Assembly: GCF_002149015.1 (NCBI RefSeq)
Contig: NZ_NGFO01000014.1
Location: 62,001-126,000, forward strand
From: Gordonia lacunae
GTDB lineage: Bacteria > Actinomycetota > Actinomycetes > Mycobacteriales > Mycobacteriaceae
Length of the DNA: 64,000 bases
Reading direction: 5' to 3'
A program made the position numbers and the translations under genes. Below, piece after piece: positions 1-8,015 of the stretch. The stretch's first letter is position 1. Each line of letters opens with the position of its first letter. The notes under the pieces were generated by a model. The model was not told where the DNA came from. It did not search any database and was given only the letters and a program-made list of their open reading frames with translations.

Positions 1-620
1 CCGACGACGTTCATCGACGTCGTCGACGGCCCGATGGGCAGATCCGACGGCCGTTCGCCGTAGGGATGGACATGCCCGTGGATCAGCAGTGCCGGCTGCA
101 GCGAGCGCACCAGCGGATGGAAACAGTCGAAACCCCGGTGGGGGAGATCGTCACGGTCGCCGACGCCGCGGGCCGGGCTGTGGGTCAGGAGGATGTCGGC
201 GCCGCGCGGCGGTGACAGGGCGGCGGTGCACCGCAGGCGGAGCGAGCGGAGCCGCTGCTGGGTGTCGGTGTACTGGTTGGTGCCACCGTTGTAGCGCCGG
301 CTGCCGCCGAGGCCGCTGATGCGGAGCCCGGCGACCGAGACGGTGCGACCGTCGGCGTTGACGGCACCGCAGGGTCCCGGATCCTCGGCCGGAAGGCCCG
401 CGCGTGTCCAACCGGTCCGGCCGCGCCGATAACCGCGCAGGTCGCGGTCGTGGTTGCCGGGTACGAACACGCACGGCGCGTCGCACAGCGACGACAGGAT
501 CTCGAGGTACTCGAACGGGAGGTCGCCGGCGCCGAGAATGAGGTCGGGACGGGACTCGATCCCCACGCCGAAGGTGAGGGAATCCACCACCTCGTCGGCG
601 ACAGCCAGAACCCGGACCAT
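1..620 (-). CDS. Metallophosphoesterase family protein (3' end beyond the window)
   Basis: The minus-strand frame opens with ATG at 618-620 and stays open to the left edge, so the C-terminus is missing. About 206 residues are visible. They include a GAGDL motif near residue 37, GNHDRD near residue 53, and HGHVHPYG near the left edge. These are the metal-binding blocks of the calcineurin-like phosphoesterase fold, which binds two metal ions and hydrolyses phosphoesters. The first block reads VADEV, so the usual Asp-x-His has no histidine; this is seen directly. The substrate cannot be told. The gene is divergent from the SUFU-domain gene, with 58 bp between the two starts. Confidence is high for the fold and low for the physiological role. 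Confidence 0.85.
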   Translation of the reverse strand, partial: MVRVLAVADEVVDSLTFGVGIESRPDLILGAGDLPFEYLEILSSLCDAPCVFVPGNHDRDLRGYRRGRTGWTRAGLPAEDPGPCGAVNADGRTVSVAGLRISGLGGSRRYNGGTNQYTDTQQRLRSLRLRCTAALSPPRGADILLTHSPARGVGDRDDLPHRGFDCFHPLVRSLQPALLIHGHVHPYGERPSDLPIGPSTTSMNVV

Positions 621-678
621 TGCTCCAGGCTAGAGGAGCACCCCGGACCCTCGCGCCGGAGTCGGTAGCCTGTCGGGT

Positions 679-1263
679 GTGAGCGAAGCCGTGACAGAGG
701 TCGTCGGACGATTCCTGGAAGACCGGCTGGGGACGACGCCGCAGCGAGCGTCGGTGACGTTCCTGGGCGTCGAGCCGATCGACGTCCTGCGGTTCGCGGC
801 CGGCGATCGCCCCACGGTGGTCTACGTGACGTCGGGGTGTGCGCGGCATCCCATGTCGGATCCCACCGACCTGCACGCGGATCCGGTCCGTGGCCCCCGC
901 GCCGAGCTGGTCGTGCGCATGTCGTCGGGGACACCGCTGCCGGGTCTGCACAAGCGGATGGCGACGCTGGCGGCCGCCCCCGCCGTCGAGGGACTGATCA
1001 TCGCCGCCGACGCACTGGTCGATCTCGGCGAACCCCTGTGGGACGGTTCCCCGTTCACCGCCGTGCTGCTCGAGGCCGACGAACTCGGCATCGTCGAACT
1101 GCCCGAGCCGATGGACCCGGTCACCATGCTCCGCGCCATACCGATCACCGCCAACGAAGCCGCCTGGGTGCGGCTCAAAGGGGCCGACGCGTTGCGGGAG
1201 GCGTGGCGCGAGGCGGAGATCGACGTGACCAGGCCCGACCGGGCATCGGCGACCCCGGCCTGA
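679..1263 (+). CDS. Suppressor-of-fused (SUFU) domain protein
   Basis: A 194-residue cytosolic protein that starts with GTG. The sequence from FLGVEPIDVLRF through RPTVVYVTSGCARHPM to the PFTAVLLEAD and IPITANEAAWVRLKG segments resembles bacterial SUFU-like proteins, which are often immunity or adaptor-type proteins of unknown biochemical role. There is no signal peptide or membrane segment. It faces away from the metallophosphoesterase and lies about 180 bp before a methyltransferase gene, so it is probably monocistronic. The family assignment is from recognition of the pattern; no function beyond that is claimed. Confidence 0.7.
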   Translation: MSEAVTEVVGRFLEDRLGTTPQRASVTFLGVEPIDVLRFAAGDRPTVVYVTSGCARHPMSDPTDLHADPVRGPRAELVVRMSSGTPLPGLHKRMATLAAAPAVEGLIIAADALVDLGEPLWDGSPFTAVLLEADELGIVELPEPMDPVTMLRAIPITANEAAWVRLKGADALREAWREAEIDVTRPDRASATPA

Positions 1264-1312
1264 GTCGTCTCGCGGATTCCTGGCCTCCTCGCGTGGCAGC
1301 GGCGAACACATC

Positions 1313-1332
1313 CGTTCCGAGGTTTCGGAACG
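1313..1332. promoter_or_regulatory. Inverted repeat upstream of the methyltransferase-CDGSH pair
   Basis: CGTTCCGA and TCGGAACG form perfect 8-bp arms around a GGTT loop in the 181-bp gap between the SUFU gene and the methyltransferase. It could be the terminator of the SUFU gene, although no T-run follows, or an operator for the downstream pair. The sequence does not decide between these. Confidence 0.4.
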
Positions 1333-1444
1333 TATGACAGAGGGAACGTCTGAGCATCGAGAGCACGATCGGTCTGAGAAGGTGAGGGTGCATGGAGTCA
1401 CGGGGAGCAGGGACCATCGGCACGACGGACGGGCGGTGCCCCGC

Positions 1445-2161
1445 GTGACACTCACATCATCGTCGCTGCCCACGGCGACGGCCCCACGCTCCGATCTCGA
1501 TGTCTATCTGCCGCAGCAGGACACCCAGTTGCTGATCGACACCCTCCGGTCCCGCGGCGTCGCGGGAGCCCGTGTCCTGGATCTGTGCACCGGCAGCGGC
1601 GCCATCGCGATCGCGGCGGCGCGGGCGGGCGCGGCCGAGGTGACAGCGGTGGACGCATCAGCCGATGCGGTCGCCTACGCGCGTCGTGCGGCGGCCGAGG
1701 CCGGGGTGCGCATCGAGGTGGCCCACGGCGACCTCCGCCGTCACCGGGGCCGGTACGACGTCGTCACCTGCAATCCTCCGTACGTGCCGACCCCGCCCGA
1801 ATCCGAAGCGGCCCTGCATCCGGCCGGTCCGTCGCACGCCTGGGACGCCGGCCTCGACGGCCGCGCCGTCCTCGACCCGCTGTGCGCGCACGTTCCGGAT
1901 CTGCTGGTGCCCGGCGGCATGTTCGTACTCGTGCACTCGGAGTTCGCGGACGAGGACGCCTCGCTGCATGCGCTGCGCGCCGGGGGACTGACCGCCGAGG
2001 TGGTGGCCGAGCGGGTCATCCCGTTCGGTCCGGTCCTCTCGGCTCGCGCGGGCTGGATGGAGCAGTGCGGAATGCTCGAACGCAACCGCCGCATCGAGCG
2101 ACTCGTCGCGATCGTCGCGGTGGCGCCGGGGGAGTCCGGCCCGGCCGGAGGTTCGGTGTGA
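1445..2161 (+). CDS. HemK2/MTQ2-like class I SAM-dependent methyltransferase
   Basis: A 238-residue Rossmann-fold methyltransferase. Visible motifs are the SAM-binding loop VLDLCTGSGAIAIAAA and the NPPY motif (CNPPYVPTP) that in PrmC/MTQ2 enzymes positions a glutamine or similar planar amide for N-methylation. It lacks the N-terminal helical domain of true PrmC; that gene is at 58750, so this is a separate paralogue. The GTG at 1445 is preferred because the residues encoded upstream are low-complexity and charged. GTG at 1436 is also possible. Its stop overlaps the CDGSH gene start (GTGA), so the two are almost certainly translationally coupled. The substrate is unknown. Confidence 0.75.
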   Translation: MTLTSSSLPTATAPRSDLDVYLPQQDTQLLIDTLRSRGVAGARVLDLCTGSGAIAIAAARAGAAEVTAVDASADAVAYARRAAAEAGVRIEVAHGDLRRHRGRYDVVTCNPPYVPTPPESEAALHPAGPSHAWDAGLDGRAVLDPLCAHVPDLLVPGGMFVLVHSEFADEDASLHALRAGGLTAEVVAERVIPFGPVLSARAGWMEQCGMLERNRRIERLVAIVAVAPGESGPAGGSV

Positions 2162-2361
2162 GCGCAGACGGCAAGCGCAACGCGGTACGGGTGGTCCGCG
2201 GGGGTCCGGTGCTCGTCTCCGGACCCGTCGAAATCGAGCTCCCCGACGGCGCCAAGGTCGAATCGGATCGGTTCATGGTCGCGGTGTGCGCGTGTGGCCG
2301 CAGCAAGACCTATCCGCTGTGCGACACCAGCCACCGCAAGAAACGCCGCCGGTCGAGCTGA
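2158..2361 (+). CDS. CDGSH-type iron-sulfur domain protein
   Basis: A 67-residue protein ending in a basic tail. The cluster-binding motif is C-A-C-G-R-S-K-x4-C-D-T-S-H (residues about 44-59), giving the three cysteines and one histidine that hold a redox-active, pH-labile 2Fe-2S cluster in the CDGSH family. The GTG start overlaps the TGA of the preceding methyltransferase by 4 bp. It converges on an iron-containing redox enzyme gene 39 bp away. The role is probably electron transfer or iron-sulfur handling; the partner is inferred from position only. Confidence 0.85.
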   Translation: MSADGKRNAVRVVRGGPVLVSGPVEIELPDGAKVESDRFMVAVCACGRSKTYPLCDTSHRKKRRRSS

Positions 2362-2400
2362 CGTCGCACCCGCCGGCGGCTGAGCGTGCCGGCCGGGGTG

Positions 2401-3423
2401 TCAGATGCCCGGGAAGGCGCTCTCGCCGCTCTCCCATGCGGACAGGACATGCCGATCGAGGGCGTCCTCCACGAACAGGAAGGCGCGGATCCCGAAGATC
2501 ACGTCGGCCTCGGTGTCCGGCTCGCTCCGGATGAGATCACCGACGACGTCGGTGCGCAGGATCTGCTCGTGGACCGCGTCGGCCTCGACGTGTTCGCGAT
2601 AGAAACGCCGGCAGGCCTCCGGCGCATCGAGCTGCTCCAGACCCCCGAGCAGGCGCTGGGACCCCGGCGGCGAGGTGATCTCGGTGGCCGCGAGATGGCC
2701 CACCGCGGCACCCCGGTACCGGCGATGGAGTCCGAACAGCGACATCAAATTGACCGGTGTGAGGGCGACGCCGGGCACGGTGTCGAGGTAACCGAGATAG
2801 TCGGCCCGGAGGTCGGAGGCGCGGAGCAGGTCGGCGAAGAGTTCCTGGTGGACGGCGTCGCCGCGACCACCGCCGAACTCATCGAACTCGACGGCGACGT
2901 AGGCGGCCTTGGCGTGGCCCCGCAGACGCGGGATCGCCCACGCGTGCGGGTCGGCCTCTTTCAGGTGATACAGCGAGCGCAGTGCGAAGATCTGCCGATA
3001 CTGCTCCCACGTCCCGGCGTCGCGGAGTCGGTACGAGGCACCGTCGCCGTCGGGGTTCTCGATGCAGAGCTCGTCCATCTCGTGGTCCGCGGAGTCCCCG
3101 GCGGCCGCGGCCGGGACGTCGCGATGCAGGGCCGCGAGGAACGACCGTTCGAGTCCGGCCCGGATCGTGAGCAGGGCGGGATTCCACTCCCATTCGGTGT
3201 CGGCGTCGGCGAACCCCACGTAATGCATCTCGTAGCAGAGGTAGAGCGCGAGCTGGAGGTCGTCGCCGTACGGGTCGGCATCCTCGACCGGCAACTCGGG
3301 GACCGTCGCCGAGGCGGGATCACCCCGGAGGAGCTCGACGACGATGGCCGACAGGGGGCCGCGCGCACTCGGCAACAGCGGGCGCCGGAAGGTCGTGTCG
3401 TGCTCCGTCGAAACGTCGACCAT
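2401..3423 (-). CDS. Iron-containing redox enzyme, heme-oxygenase-like (HDO) fold
   Basis: A 340-residue, largely helical acidic protein. Candidate metal-binding clusters are CYEMHYVGF (about residue 66), AVEFDEFGGG (about 183) and REHVEADAVHE (about 281). This Glu/His spacing on three helices is typical of heme-oxygenase-like diiron oxidases and oxygenases. ATG at 3421-3423 is chosen over the longer frame because upstream residues are basic and unlike the domain. The neighbouring CDGSH protein could be an electron donor; that is inference. Substrate and product cannot be predicted from sequence. Confidence 0.72.
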   Translation of the reverse strand: MVDVSTEHDTTFRRPLLPSARGPLSAIVVELLRGDPASATVPELPVEDADPYGDDLQLALYLCYEMHYVGFADADTEWEWNPALLTIRAGLERSFLAALHRDVPAAAAGDSADHEMDELCIENPDGDGASYRLRDAGTWEQYRQIFALRSLYHLKEADPHAWAIPRLRGHAKAAYVAVEFDEFGGGRGDAVHQELFADLLRASDLRADYLGYLDTVPGVALTPVNLMSLFGLHRRYRGAAVGHLAATEITSPPGSQRLLGGLEQLDAPEACRRFYREHVEADAVHEQILRTDVVGDLIRSEPDTEADVIFGIRAFLFVEDALDRHVLSAWESGESAFPGI

Positions 3424-3579
3424 CGGGTCAGCTGACACCTGTGAGTCCTCCTGTCGTCTCCGGACGTCCGGCACGGCCGAGCGCGGACTCTTCCGGATAA
3501 CCGAATCGGGCACGGTACAAACCTCGAGCGCCGACCGGACGACCGTGATCGTGGTCCCAGCATAGGCCCGGTGCGGAGA

Positions 3580-4221
3580 TCAGCTGATCTCCGCGCGTAG
3601 CGACTTGTCCAGTGCGACCCGGACGAGCGCGGCCGCCAGGACCTCCGGACGCCCGTCGGCGAGGTCGGCGAGCCGCGCGGGATCCGCCGGCAGACCGAGG
3701 TCGCGGGCGGCGGCCAGCGCGCGTTTGTCGAAATACGGTGTTGCCCAGGTCCACACGGACTGGACCTCGCGCAGGAAGATTTCGGCCCCGACCGGACCGA
3801 TGCCGGTGAACCCCTGGAGCAGTTCCGCCGCGCGGGACGGGTCGGACCCGGCCTCGTCGGCCAGATGACGCAGATCGCCGTGATACTCGTCGAGGACTTT
3901 CTGCGCCGCCTCGCCGAGACGGGTGGCGGTGCTCTCGTCGTAGCGAACATAGTGGCCCCGGCCCAGCGCGTCGACCAGGCTCTGCCACGACGCCCGGGCC
4001 ATCTTCTCCGGTGTGCGGTAGCCGGCCGCGAACAGTTCGCGAGCGGCCGCCACCGCGATGTCCGCGGAGATCCGGGTGCTCAGGAGCAGGGCGAGCACCA
4101 ACAGCTCGAACAGCGGCGACGGCGTGTTCTTGAGCGTGATCCCGGCGTCCTCCGCATAGGTGCGGCCGGCGCGGTCGAGCAGGGATCGGACCGTGTCGCG
4201 GGCGTGATCGGTGCGGGTCAT
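3580..4221 (-). CDS. Endonuclease III-like HhH-GPD protein lacking the catalytic lysine and Fe-S cluster
   Basis: A 213-residue protein with the HhH-GPD helical architecture of base-excision glycosylases: PLFELLVLALLLSTRISADIA resembles the EndoIII N-terminal region, and GFTGIGPVGAEIF is the helix-hairpin-helix. The residue equivalent to the EndoIII catalytic lysine (in L-P-G-V-G-R-K) reads valine. A downstream Asp in YFDKRA could be the conserved aspartate. No C-terminal four-cysteine cluster is present. It is therefore at most a monofunctional glycosylase, or a non-catalytic DNA-binding relative. The start ATG 4221 (MTRTDHARD) is preferred over an upstream ATG at 4254. Confidence 0.75.
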   Translation of the reverse strand: MTRTDHARDTVRSLLDRAGRTYAEDAGITLKNTPSPLFELLVLALLLSTRISADIAVAAARELFAAGYRTPEKMARASWQSLVDALGRGHYVRYDESTATRLGEAAQKVLDEYHGDLRHLADEAGSDPSRAAELLQGFTGIGPVGAEIFLREVQSVWTWATPYFDKRALAAARDLGLPADPARLADLADGRPEVLAAALVRVALDKSLRAEIS

Positions 4222-4285
4222 CGCCCGGGAGTACCCGCCGCGGTGCCTCGGCAATCCTCCGGGTGGACGACGCGTGACGCGACGG

Positions 4286-5371
4286 TCACAACCAGTGACT
4301 ACGACGGAAGACCACGAAGAGCGCAGCGCAGAGCGCGACCAGGCAGGCGAGGACCACGGGATAACCCCACTCCTGGTGGAGCTCGGGCATGTGATCGAAG
4401 TTCATGCCGTAGATGCCGGCCACCATGGTCGGCACCGCGGCGATCGCGACCCAGGCCGAGATCTTGCGCATGTCGGTGGACTGCTGGATGCCGACCTTGG
4501 CGGCCGCGGCCTGCAGGAGCGAGGTGAGTAGTTCGTCGTACTCGAGGACGCGATCGATGACGGTGGTGAGGTGGTCGGCGACATCCCGGAACTGACGCCG
4601 GATCTCCTTGGGCACCAGCGGGTTACCGCTCGCCGTCAGGCTCTGCAGCGGCGTCGCGAGCGGCGTCACCGCGCGACGGAGTTCGAGTACCTCCCGGCGT
4701 AGGAGGTAGACCGGGTCGATGTCGAGCGAGTGGCCCTGCCGGCCGAAGACGACCTCCTCGATGGCGGCGACGTCGGCGTCCATCCGGTCGGTGACCGCCA
4801 GGTAGCTGTCGACGACCTTGTCGGCGACGGCGTGCAAGACCGCCGTCGGGCCGAGGGCGAGGCGGTCGGGATGGGTTTCCAGGTGCCGCCGCAGCTCCGA
4901 CAGTTCGGTGTGCTCGCCGTGCCGCACGGTGAGGACGAAGTCCGGTCCGGCGAAGACCATGATCTCGCCGGTCTCGACGACCTCACTCGCCTTGGCCATC
5001 GTCTCGTGCTCGACGTATTGGACTGTCCGCAGCACCAGGAACTGGGTGTCGTCGTACACCTCGAGTTTCGGTCGTTGGTGCGCGTGGACCGCGTCCTCGA
5101 CCACGAGCTCGTGCAGCCCGAAGGTGGCACCCACGTCGGCCATCTGCGCGTCGTCGGGGGCATGGAGCCCGACCCACACGAAACCCTTGCCCGCCGCCCG
5201 CACCCGGGCGAGACCCTCGGTGTAGCTGACGCGGCCCGGCTGCCGTCGGCCGTCGATGTAGACGGCGCAGTCCACGATCGCCCGCGCGACCGGGACACGG
5301 ATTTGCGGGAGCGGTCGGCGGTTGCGGCGCGGTGACAACCCGCGCGGACCGGGCCGGGGGAGCGAGGGCAC
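4286..5371 (-). CDS. corA: CorA family magnesium/cobalt transporter
   Basis: About 361 residues. A large cytoplasmic alpha/beta funnel domain is followed by two C-terminal membrane helices. The first of these ends in YGMNF, the CorA selectivity-filter signature, and the second (VVLACLVALCAALFVVF) is followed by a short basic tail (FRRSHWL). The protein is a homopentameric channel for Mg2+ or other divalent cations in the inner membrane. The start is set at GTG 5371 because the extra N-terminal residues of the longer frame are unlike the family. It is divergent from marC with about 40 bp between starts, so the promoters must overlap. Confidence 0.92.
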   Translation of the reverse strand: MPSLPRPGPRGLSPRRNRRPLPQIRVPVARAIVDCAVYIDGRRQPGRVSYTEGLARVRAAGKGFVWVGLHAPDDAQMADVGATFGLHELVVEDAVHAHQRPKLEVYDDTQFLVLRTVQYVEHETMAKASEVVETGEIMVFAGPDFVLTVRHGEHTELSELRRHLETHPDRLALGPTAVLHAVADKVVDSYLAVTDRMDADVAAIEEVVFGRQGHSLDIDPVYLLRREVLELRRAVTPLATPLQSLTASGNPLVPKEIRRQFRDVADHLTTVIDRVLEYDELLTSLLQAAAAKVGIQQSTDMRKISAWVAIAAVPTMVAGIYGMNFDHMPELHQEWGYPVVLACLVALCAALFVVFRRSHWL

Positions 5372-5411
5372 GTGTGCCGATGCTACTCGGGGTCCTCGTA
5401 CACTCTGGGAC

Positions 5412-6032
5412 GTGTCCTTCGACGTCACGGTGTACACGACGACGTTGATCACGCTGCTCGTCATCATGGACCCGCCTGGTCAGATCCCGCTGTTCCTCAG
5501 CCTGGTCGGTCAGCGCTCACCGGAGTACCGCAGGCGTGCAGCCTGGCAGGCGCCGCTCGTCAGTCTCCTGGTGATCAGCGTGTTCGCCGTCGGCGGCAAA
5601 GCCATCCTGACCTACCTCCACATCGGGATCCCGGCACTGCAGGGCGCCGGCGGGCTGCTGTTGCTGCTCGTGGCGCTCCAACTGCTCACCGGACTCGGCA
5701 ATGCCGGCACACCCACGGCGGCCGACGACGTCAACGTCGCGCTCGTCCCGCTCGGCACCCCGCTGCTCGCCGGACCGGGTGCCATCGCCGCGGTCATCGT
5801 CGGTGTCAGCAGCGTCGACGCGGGGTCGGGTGGTTACGTGGCGATCGCGGCCGCCATCGTCAGCGTGCACCTGGTGGTGATGCTCGTCCTCCGGTACTCG
5901 ACGGCGCTGATCCGTGTCCTGGGCATCGGCGGCATCACGCTCCTGGCCAAGATCGCGGGTCTGCTCCTCGCCGCGATCGCCGTCCAGCTGATCGCCGACT
6001 CGGTCATGGGATTCGTCGCCGAGGGATCCTGA
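5412..6032 (+). CDS. MarC family integral membrane protein
   Basis: A 206-residue protein with six predicted hydrophobic helices. The first, TLITLLVIMDPPGQIPLFL, contains the D-P-P-G-Q-I-P motif typical of MarC/UPF0056. The GTPLLAGPGAI loop in the middle is the second family hallmark. MarC proteins were once linked to multiple antibiotic resistance, but their transport role is unproven. GTG at 5412 is chosen as the start: the upstream in-frame residues are basic and overlap the corA start region. The next gene begins 69 bp later on the same strand. Confidence 0.88.
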   Translation: MSFDVTVYTTTLITLLVIMDPPGQIPLFLSLVGQRSPEYRRRAAWQAPLVSLLVISVFAVGGKAILTYLHIGIPALQGAGGLLLLLVALQLLTGLGNAGTPTAADDVNVALVPLGTPLLAGPGAIAAVIVGVSSVDAGSGGYVAIAAAIVSVHLVVMLVLRYSTALIRVLGIGGITLLAKIAGLLLAAIAVQLIADSVMGFVAEGS

Positions 6033-6101
6033 CCGCGGTCCCCGGGGACCCGACTCGGGTCGGCCGCACGCCGTCCGGCGGCGCGGGGATACGGTGGCGG
6101 G

Positions 6102-7079
6102 GTGCCTGAACGTCTTGTCCGCAAACGTCTCGTCACGGTGGCCGGCCTCATCGTCGTCCTCGCGGTGGTGCTCGCCGGCTGCGCCGACGACCCGTCGACC
6201 CCGCCACGCGGGCTGGTGATCGGCTCGTCGGACGAACCGGCGATGCGGGTGATGGCCGAGGTGTATGCGGGGGCGCTGCGCAACGCCGGTTCGGTCGTGT
6301 CCGCCGACCAGCTCCGTGGCGACATGCCGACCCTGCTGGACGAGATGGACCGCGCCGAACTCGATCTCTTCCCGGGCTTCACCGGGGAATTGTTGACGTT
6401 GCTCTCGCCGTCGTCGTCCGCGATCGGTGCCGAAGACGTCTACCGTGACCTCAACCGTTCACTGCCGCAAGGAGTTTCGGTCGGCGATGAGACGCCGGTG
6501 TCGGCTGCCCCACAGATCTTCGTGTCGACGACCCTGGCCGGGGACGTCGGCGCCACCGGTCTCGACGACTGTGCGCGGCTGCCGTCGGGTCTGCAGGTCG
6601 CGGCCCTCGGGGAACCAGACGAGGCCACCATGCGGGCCTTCGCCGATGCGGGGTGCGCGTTCGGTCCGGTCGAGCTCGCCGCGTCCTCCGAGGACGTACT
6701 CCGCCGTGCCGCCGGCGGCACGGCGGTCGGCCTGCTGACGCCGCTCGAGATCGCCGGGGAGGACGCCGACGGCGCGTCCTCCGAGGTGCAGGCGCTGCGG
6801 AACTCGCACGGCGGCGGCGACACCGCGGACAGCCCCGCCACCCAGGCCACAGACGCCCGACCAGCGGGCGACGAGCAGGCCGATCAGACCGGTCCGCGTG
6901 CGGAGGTACTCGTGCCGGTGTTCCGGTCCGCGGCGCTGAACCGCGACCAGGTCAAGACGATGAACAAGGTGGCGGGCGAGATCACCACCGCCGATCTCGC
7001 CACCATGTCCGCCGACGTCCACGGCGGGGCGGACCCCCGCGAGGTGGCCCTCGCCTGGTTGGGCGAACACGGACTGTAG
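6102..7079 (+). CDS. OpuAC-type ABC transporter substrate-binding lipoprotein
   Basis: A 325-residue protein with an N-terminal basic stretch, a hydrophobic core and the lipobox LAGC, cysteine near residue 26, so it is predicted to be lipidated and exported. The mature part follows the glycine-betaine/osmoprotectant-binding pattern: GLVIGSSDEPAMRVMAEVYA at the start, ELDLFPGFTGELL in the middle, and a long Ser/Asp/Gly-rich insertion (about residues 228-265). No cognate permease or ATPase gene is nearby, so it is an orphan binding protein. The ligand is uncertain. The gene ends at a strong terminator. Confidence 0.75.
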   Translation: MPERLVRKRLVTVAGLIVVLAVVLAGCADDPSTPPRGLVIGSSDEPAMRVMAEVYAGALRNAGSVVSADQLRGDMPTLLDEMDRAELDLFPGFTGELLTLLSPSSSAIGAEDVYRDLNRSLPQGVSVGDETPVSAAPQIFVSTTLAGDVGATGLDDCARLPSGLQVAALGEPDEATMRAFADAGCAFGPVELAASSEDVLRRAAGGTAVGLLTPLEIAGEDADGASSEVQALRNSHGGGDTADSPATQATDARPAGDEQADQTGPRAEVLVPVFRSAALNRDQVKTMNKVAGEITTADLATMSADVHGGADPREVALAWLGEHGL

Positions 7080-7090
7080 GTCGAGGCGAA

Positions 7091-7137
7091 ACGCCGTGGC
7101 GCCAACACGCCCCGACCGCGTGTTGGTGCCACGGCGT
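7091..7137. terminator. Strong bidirectional hairpin terminator between convergent genes
   Basis: Two 20-nt arms (7091-7110 and 7118-7137) pair with one G-T position and a 7-nt loop. It lies between the convergent lipoprotein gene and the SDR gene. The length and GC richness fit an actinobacterial terminator that lacks a long T-run. Confidence 0.8.
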
Positions 7138-7155
7138 CGCCGCGTTCGACTGGTG

Positions 7156-7986
7156 TCAGCCGGCCTTGGACATCGCCCAACCGGTCAGCTTCGCCGACAC
7201 CCACTGGTACTTCGACGCGACCAGGCGAACCGCGATATCGAGGATCTTGGCATCGGTGCCGACCAGGATGCGTGCCTTGTTCTTGCGCACACCGTCGATG
7301 ATCACGTCCGCCGCGTCCTCGCTCGTCATGCGGGCGAGATACCGATCGAACAGTGCGGCCGTGGCCTTCTGGTCATGGTCGCCGGACACCGTCGCGTTGC
7401 GGGCGATCGCGGTCTTGATGCCACCGGGGTGCACACAGGACACCTGCACCGGATGCTTGGCGACGATCATCTCCTGGCGCAGCGCCTCGGTGAACCCGCG
7501 CACCGCGAACTTCGCTGAGTTGTAGGCGGCCTGTCCCGGCTCGGCGAGCAATCCGAACAGCGACGACGTGTTCACGATGTGCCCGTCGCCGGAGGCGATC
7601 ACGTGCGGCAGAAAAGCCTTGGTGCCGTTGACGACTCCCCAGTAGTCGACGTCCATCACCCGTTCGATGTCCTTGAACTCGGTGCGCTCGATCTCGCCGT
7701 GGTGGGCGATACCCGCGTTGTTGAAGACGACGTTGACCACGCCGAAGTGCTCGGCGACGGTGTCGGCGTAGGTGAGCACGGCTTCGCGCTCGGCGACATT
7801 GAGCAGCTGCGAGTGGACCTCTGCGCCCGCCTCTCTCACCAGCTTCTCGGTGACGGCCAGGCCGTCGGGGGTGACGTCGGAGATGGCCAGTCGCGCACCG
7901 CGGTGCGCCAGTTTGACCGCGATGTCACGGCCCATTCCCGAACCGGCTCCGGTGATCACGACGACCTTGCCGCGAAAGTCCTTCAT
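7156..7986 (-). CDS. Short-chain dehydrogenase/reductase (SDR)
   Basis: A 276-residue classical SDR. It has the NAD(P)-binding GAGSGMG motif at residues about 12-18, the NNAG motif, the catalytic serine in NTSS, and YNSAK (Tyr-x3-Lys). A long C-terminal region (KILDIAVRLVASKYQWVSAKLTGW) could support membrane association. The ATG at 7984-7986 has a good ribosome-binding site (GGAGA, 6-7 nt upstream). It lies 29 bp downstream of the monooxygenase on the same strand and is likely co-transcribed. Together they suggest alcohol-to-ketone-to-ester or hydroxylated-product chemistry; the substrate is unknown. Confidence 0.88.
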   Translation of the reverse strand: MKDFRGKVVVITGAGSGMGRDIAVKLAHRGARLAISDVTPDGLAVTEKLVREAGAEVHSQLLNVAEREAVLTYADTVAEHFGVVNVVFNNAGIAHHGEIERTEFKDIERVMDVDYWGVVNGTKAFLPHVIASGDGHIVNTSSLFGLLAEPGQAAYNSAKFAVRGFTEALRQEMIVAKHPVQVSCVHPGGIKTAIARNATVSGDHDQKATAALFDRYLARMTSEDAADVIIDGVRKNKARILVGTDAKILDIAVRLVASKYQWVSAKLTGWAMSKAG

Positions 7987-8015
7987 TTCTTGTCTCCTGT
8001 GATGGGTTCGGTCGG

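Noticed and set aside
151-1473. Minus-strand 440-residue open frame at the left end
   Set aside because: It overlaps the metallophosphoesterase and SUFU genes in other frames, and is Arg/Pro-rich without motifs.
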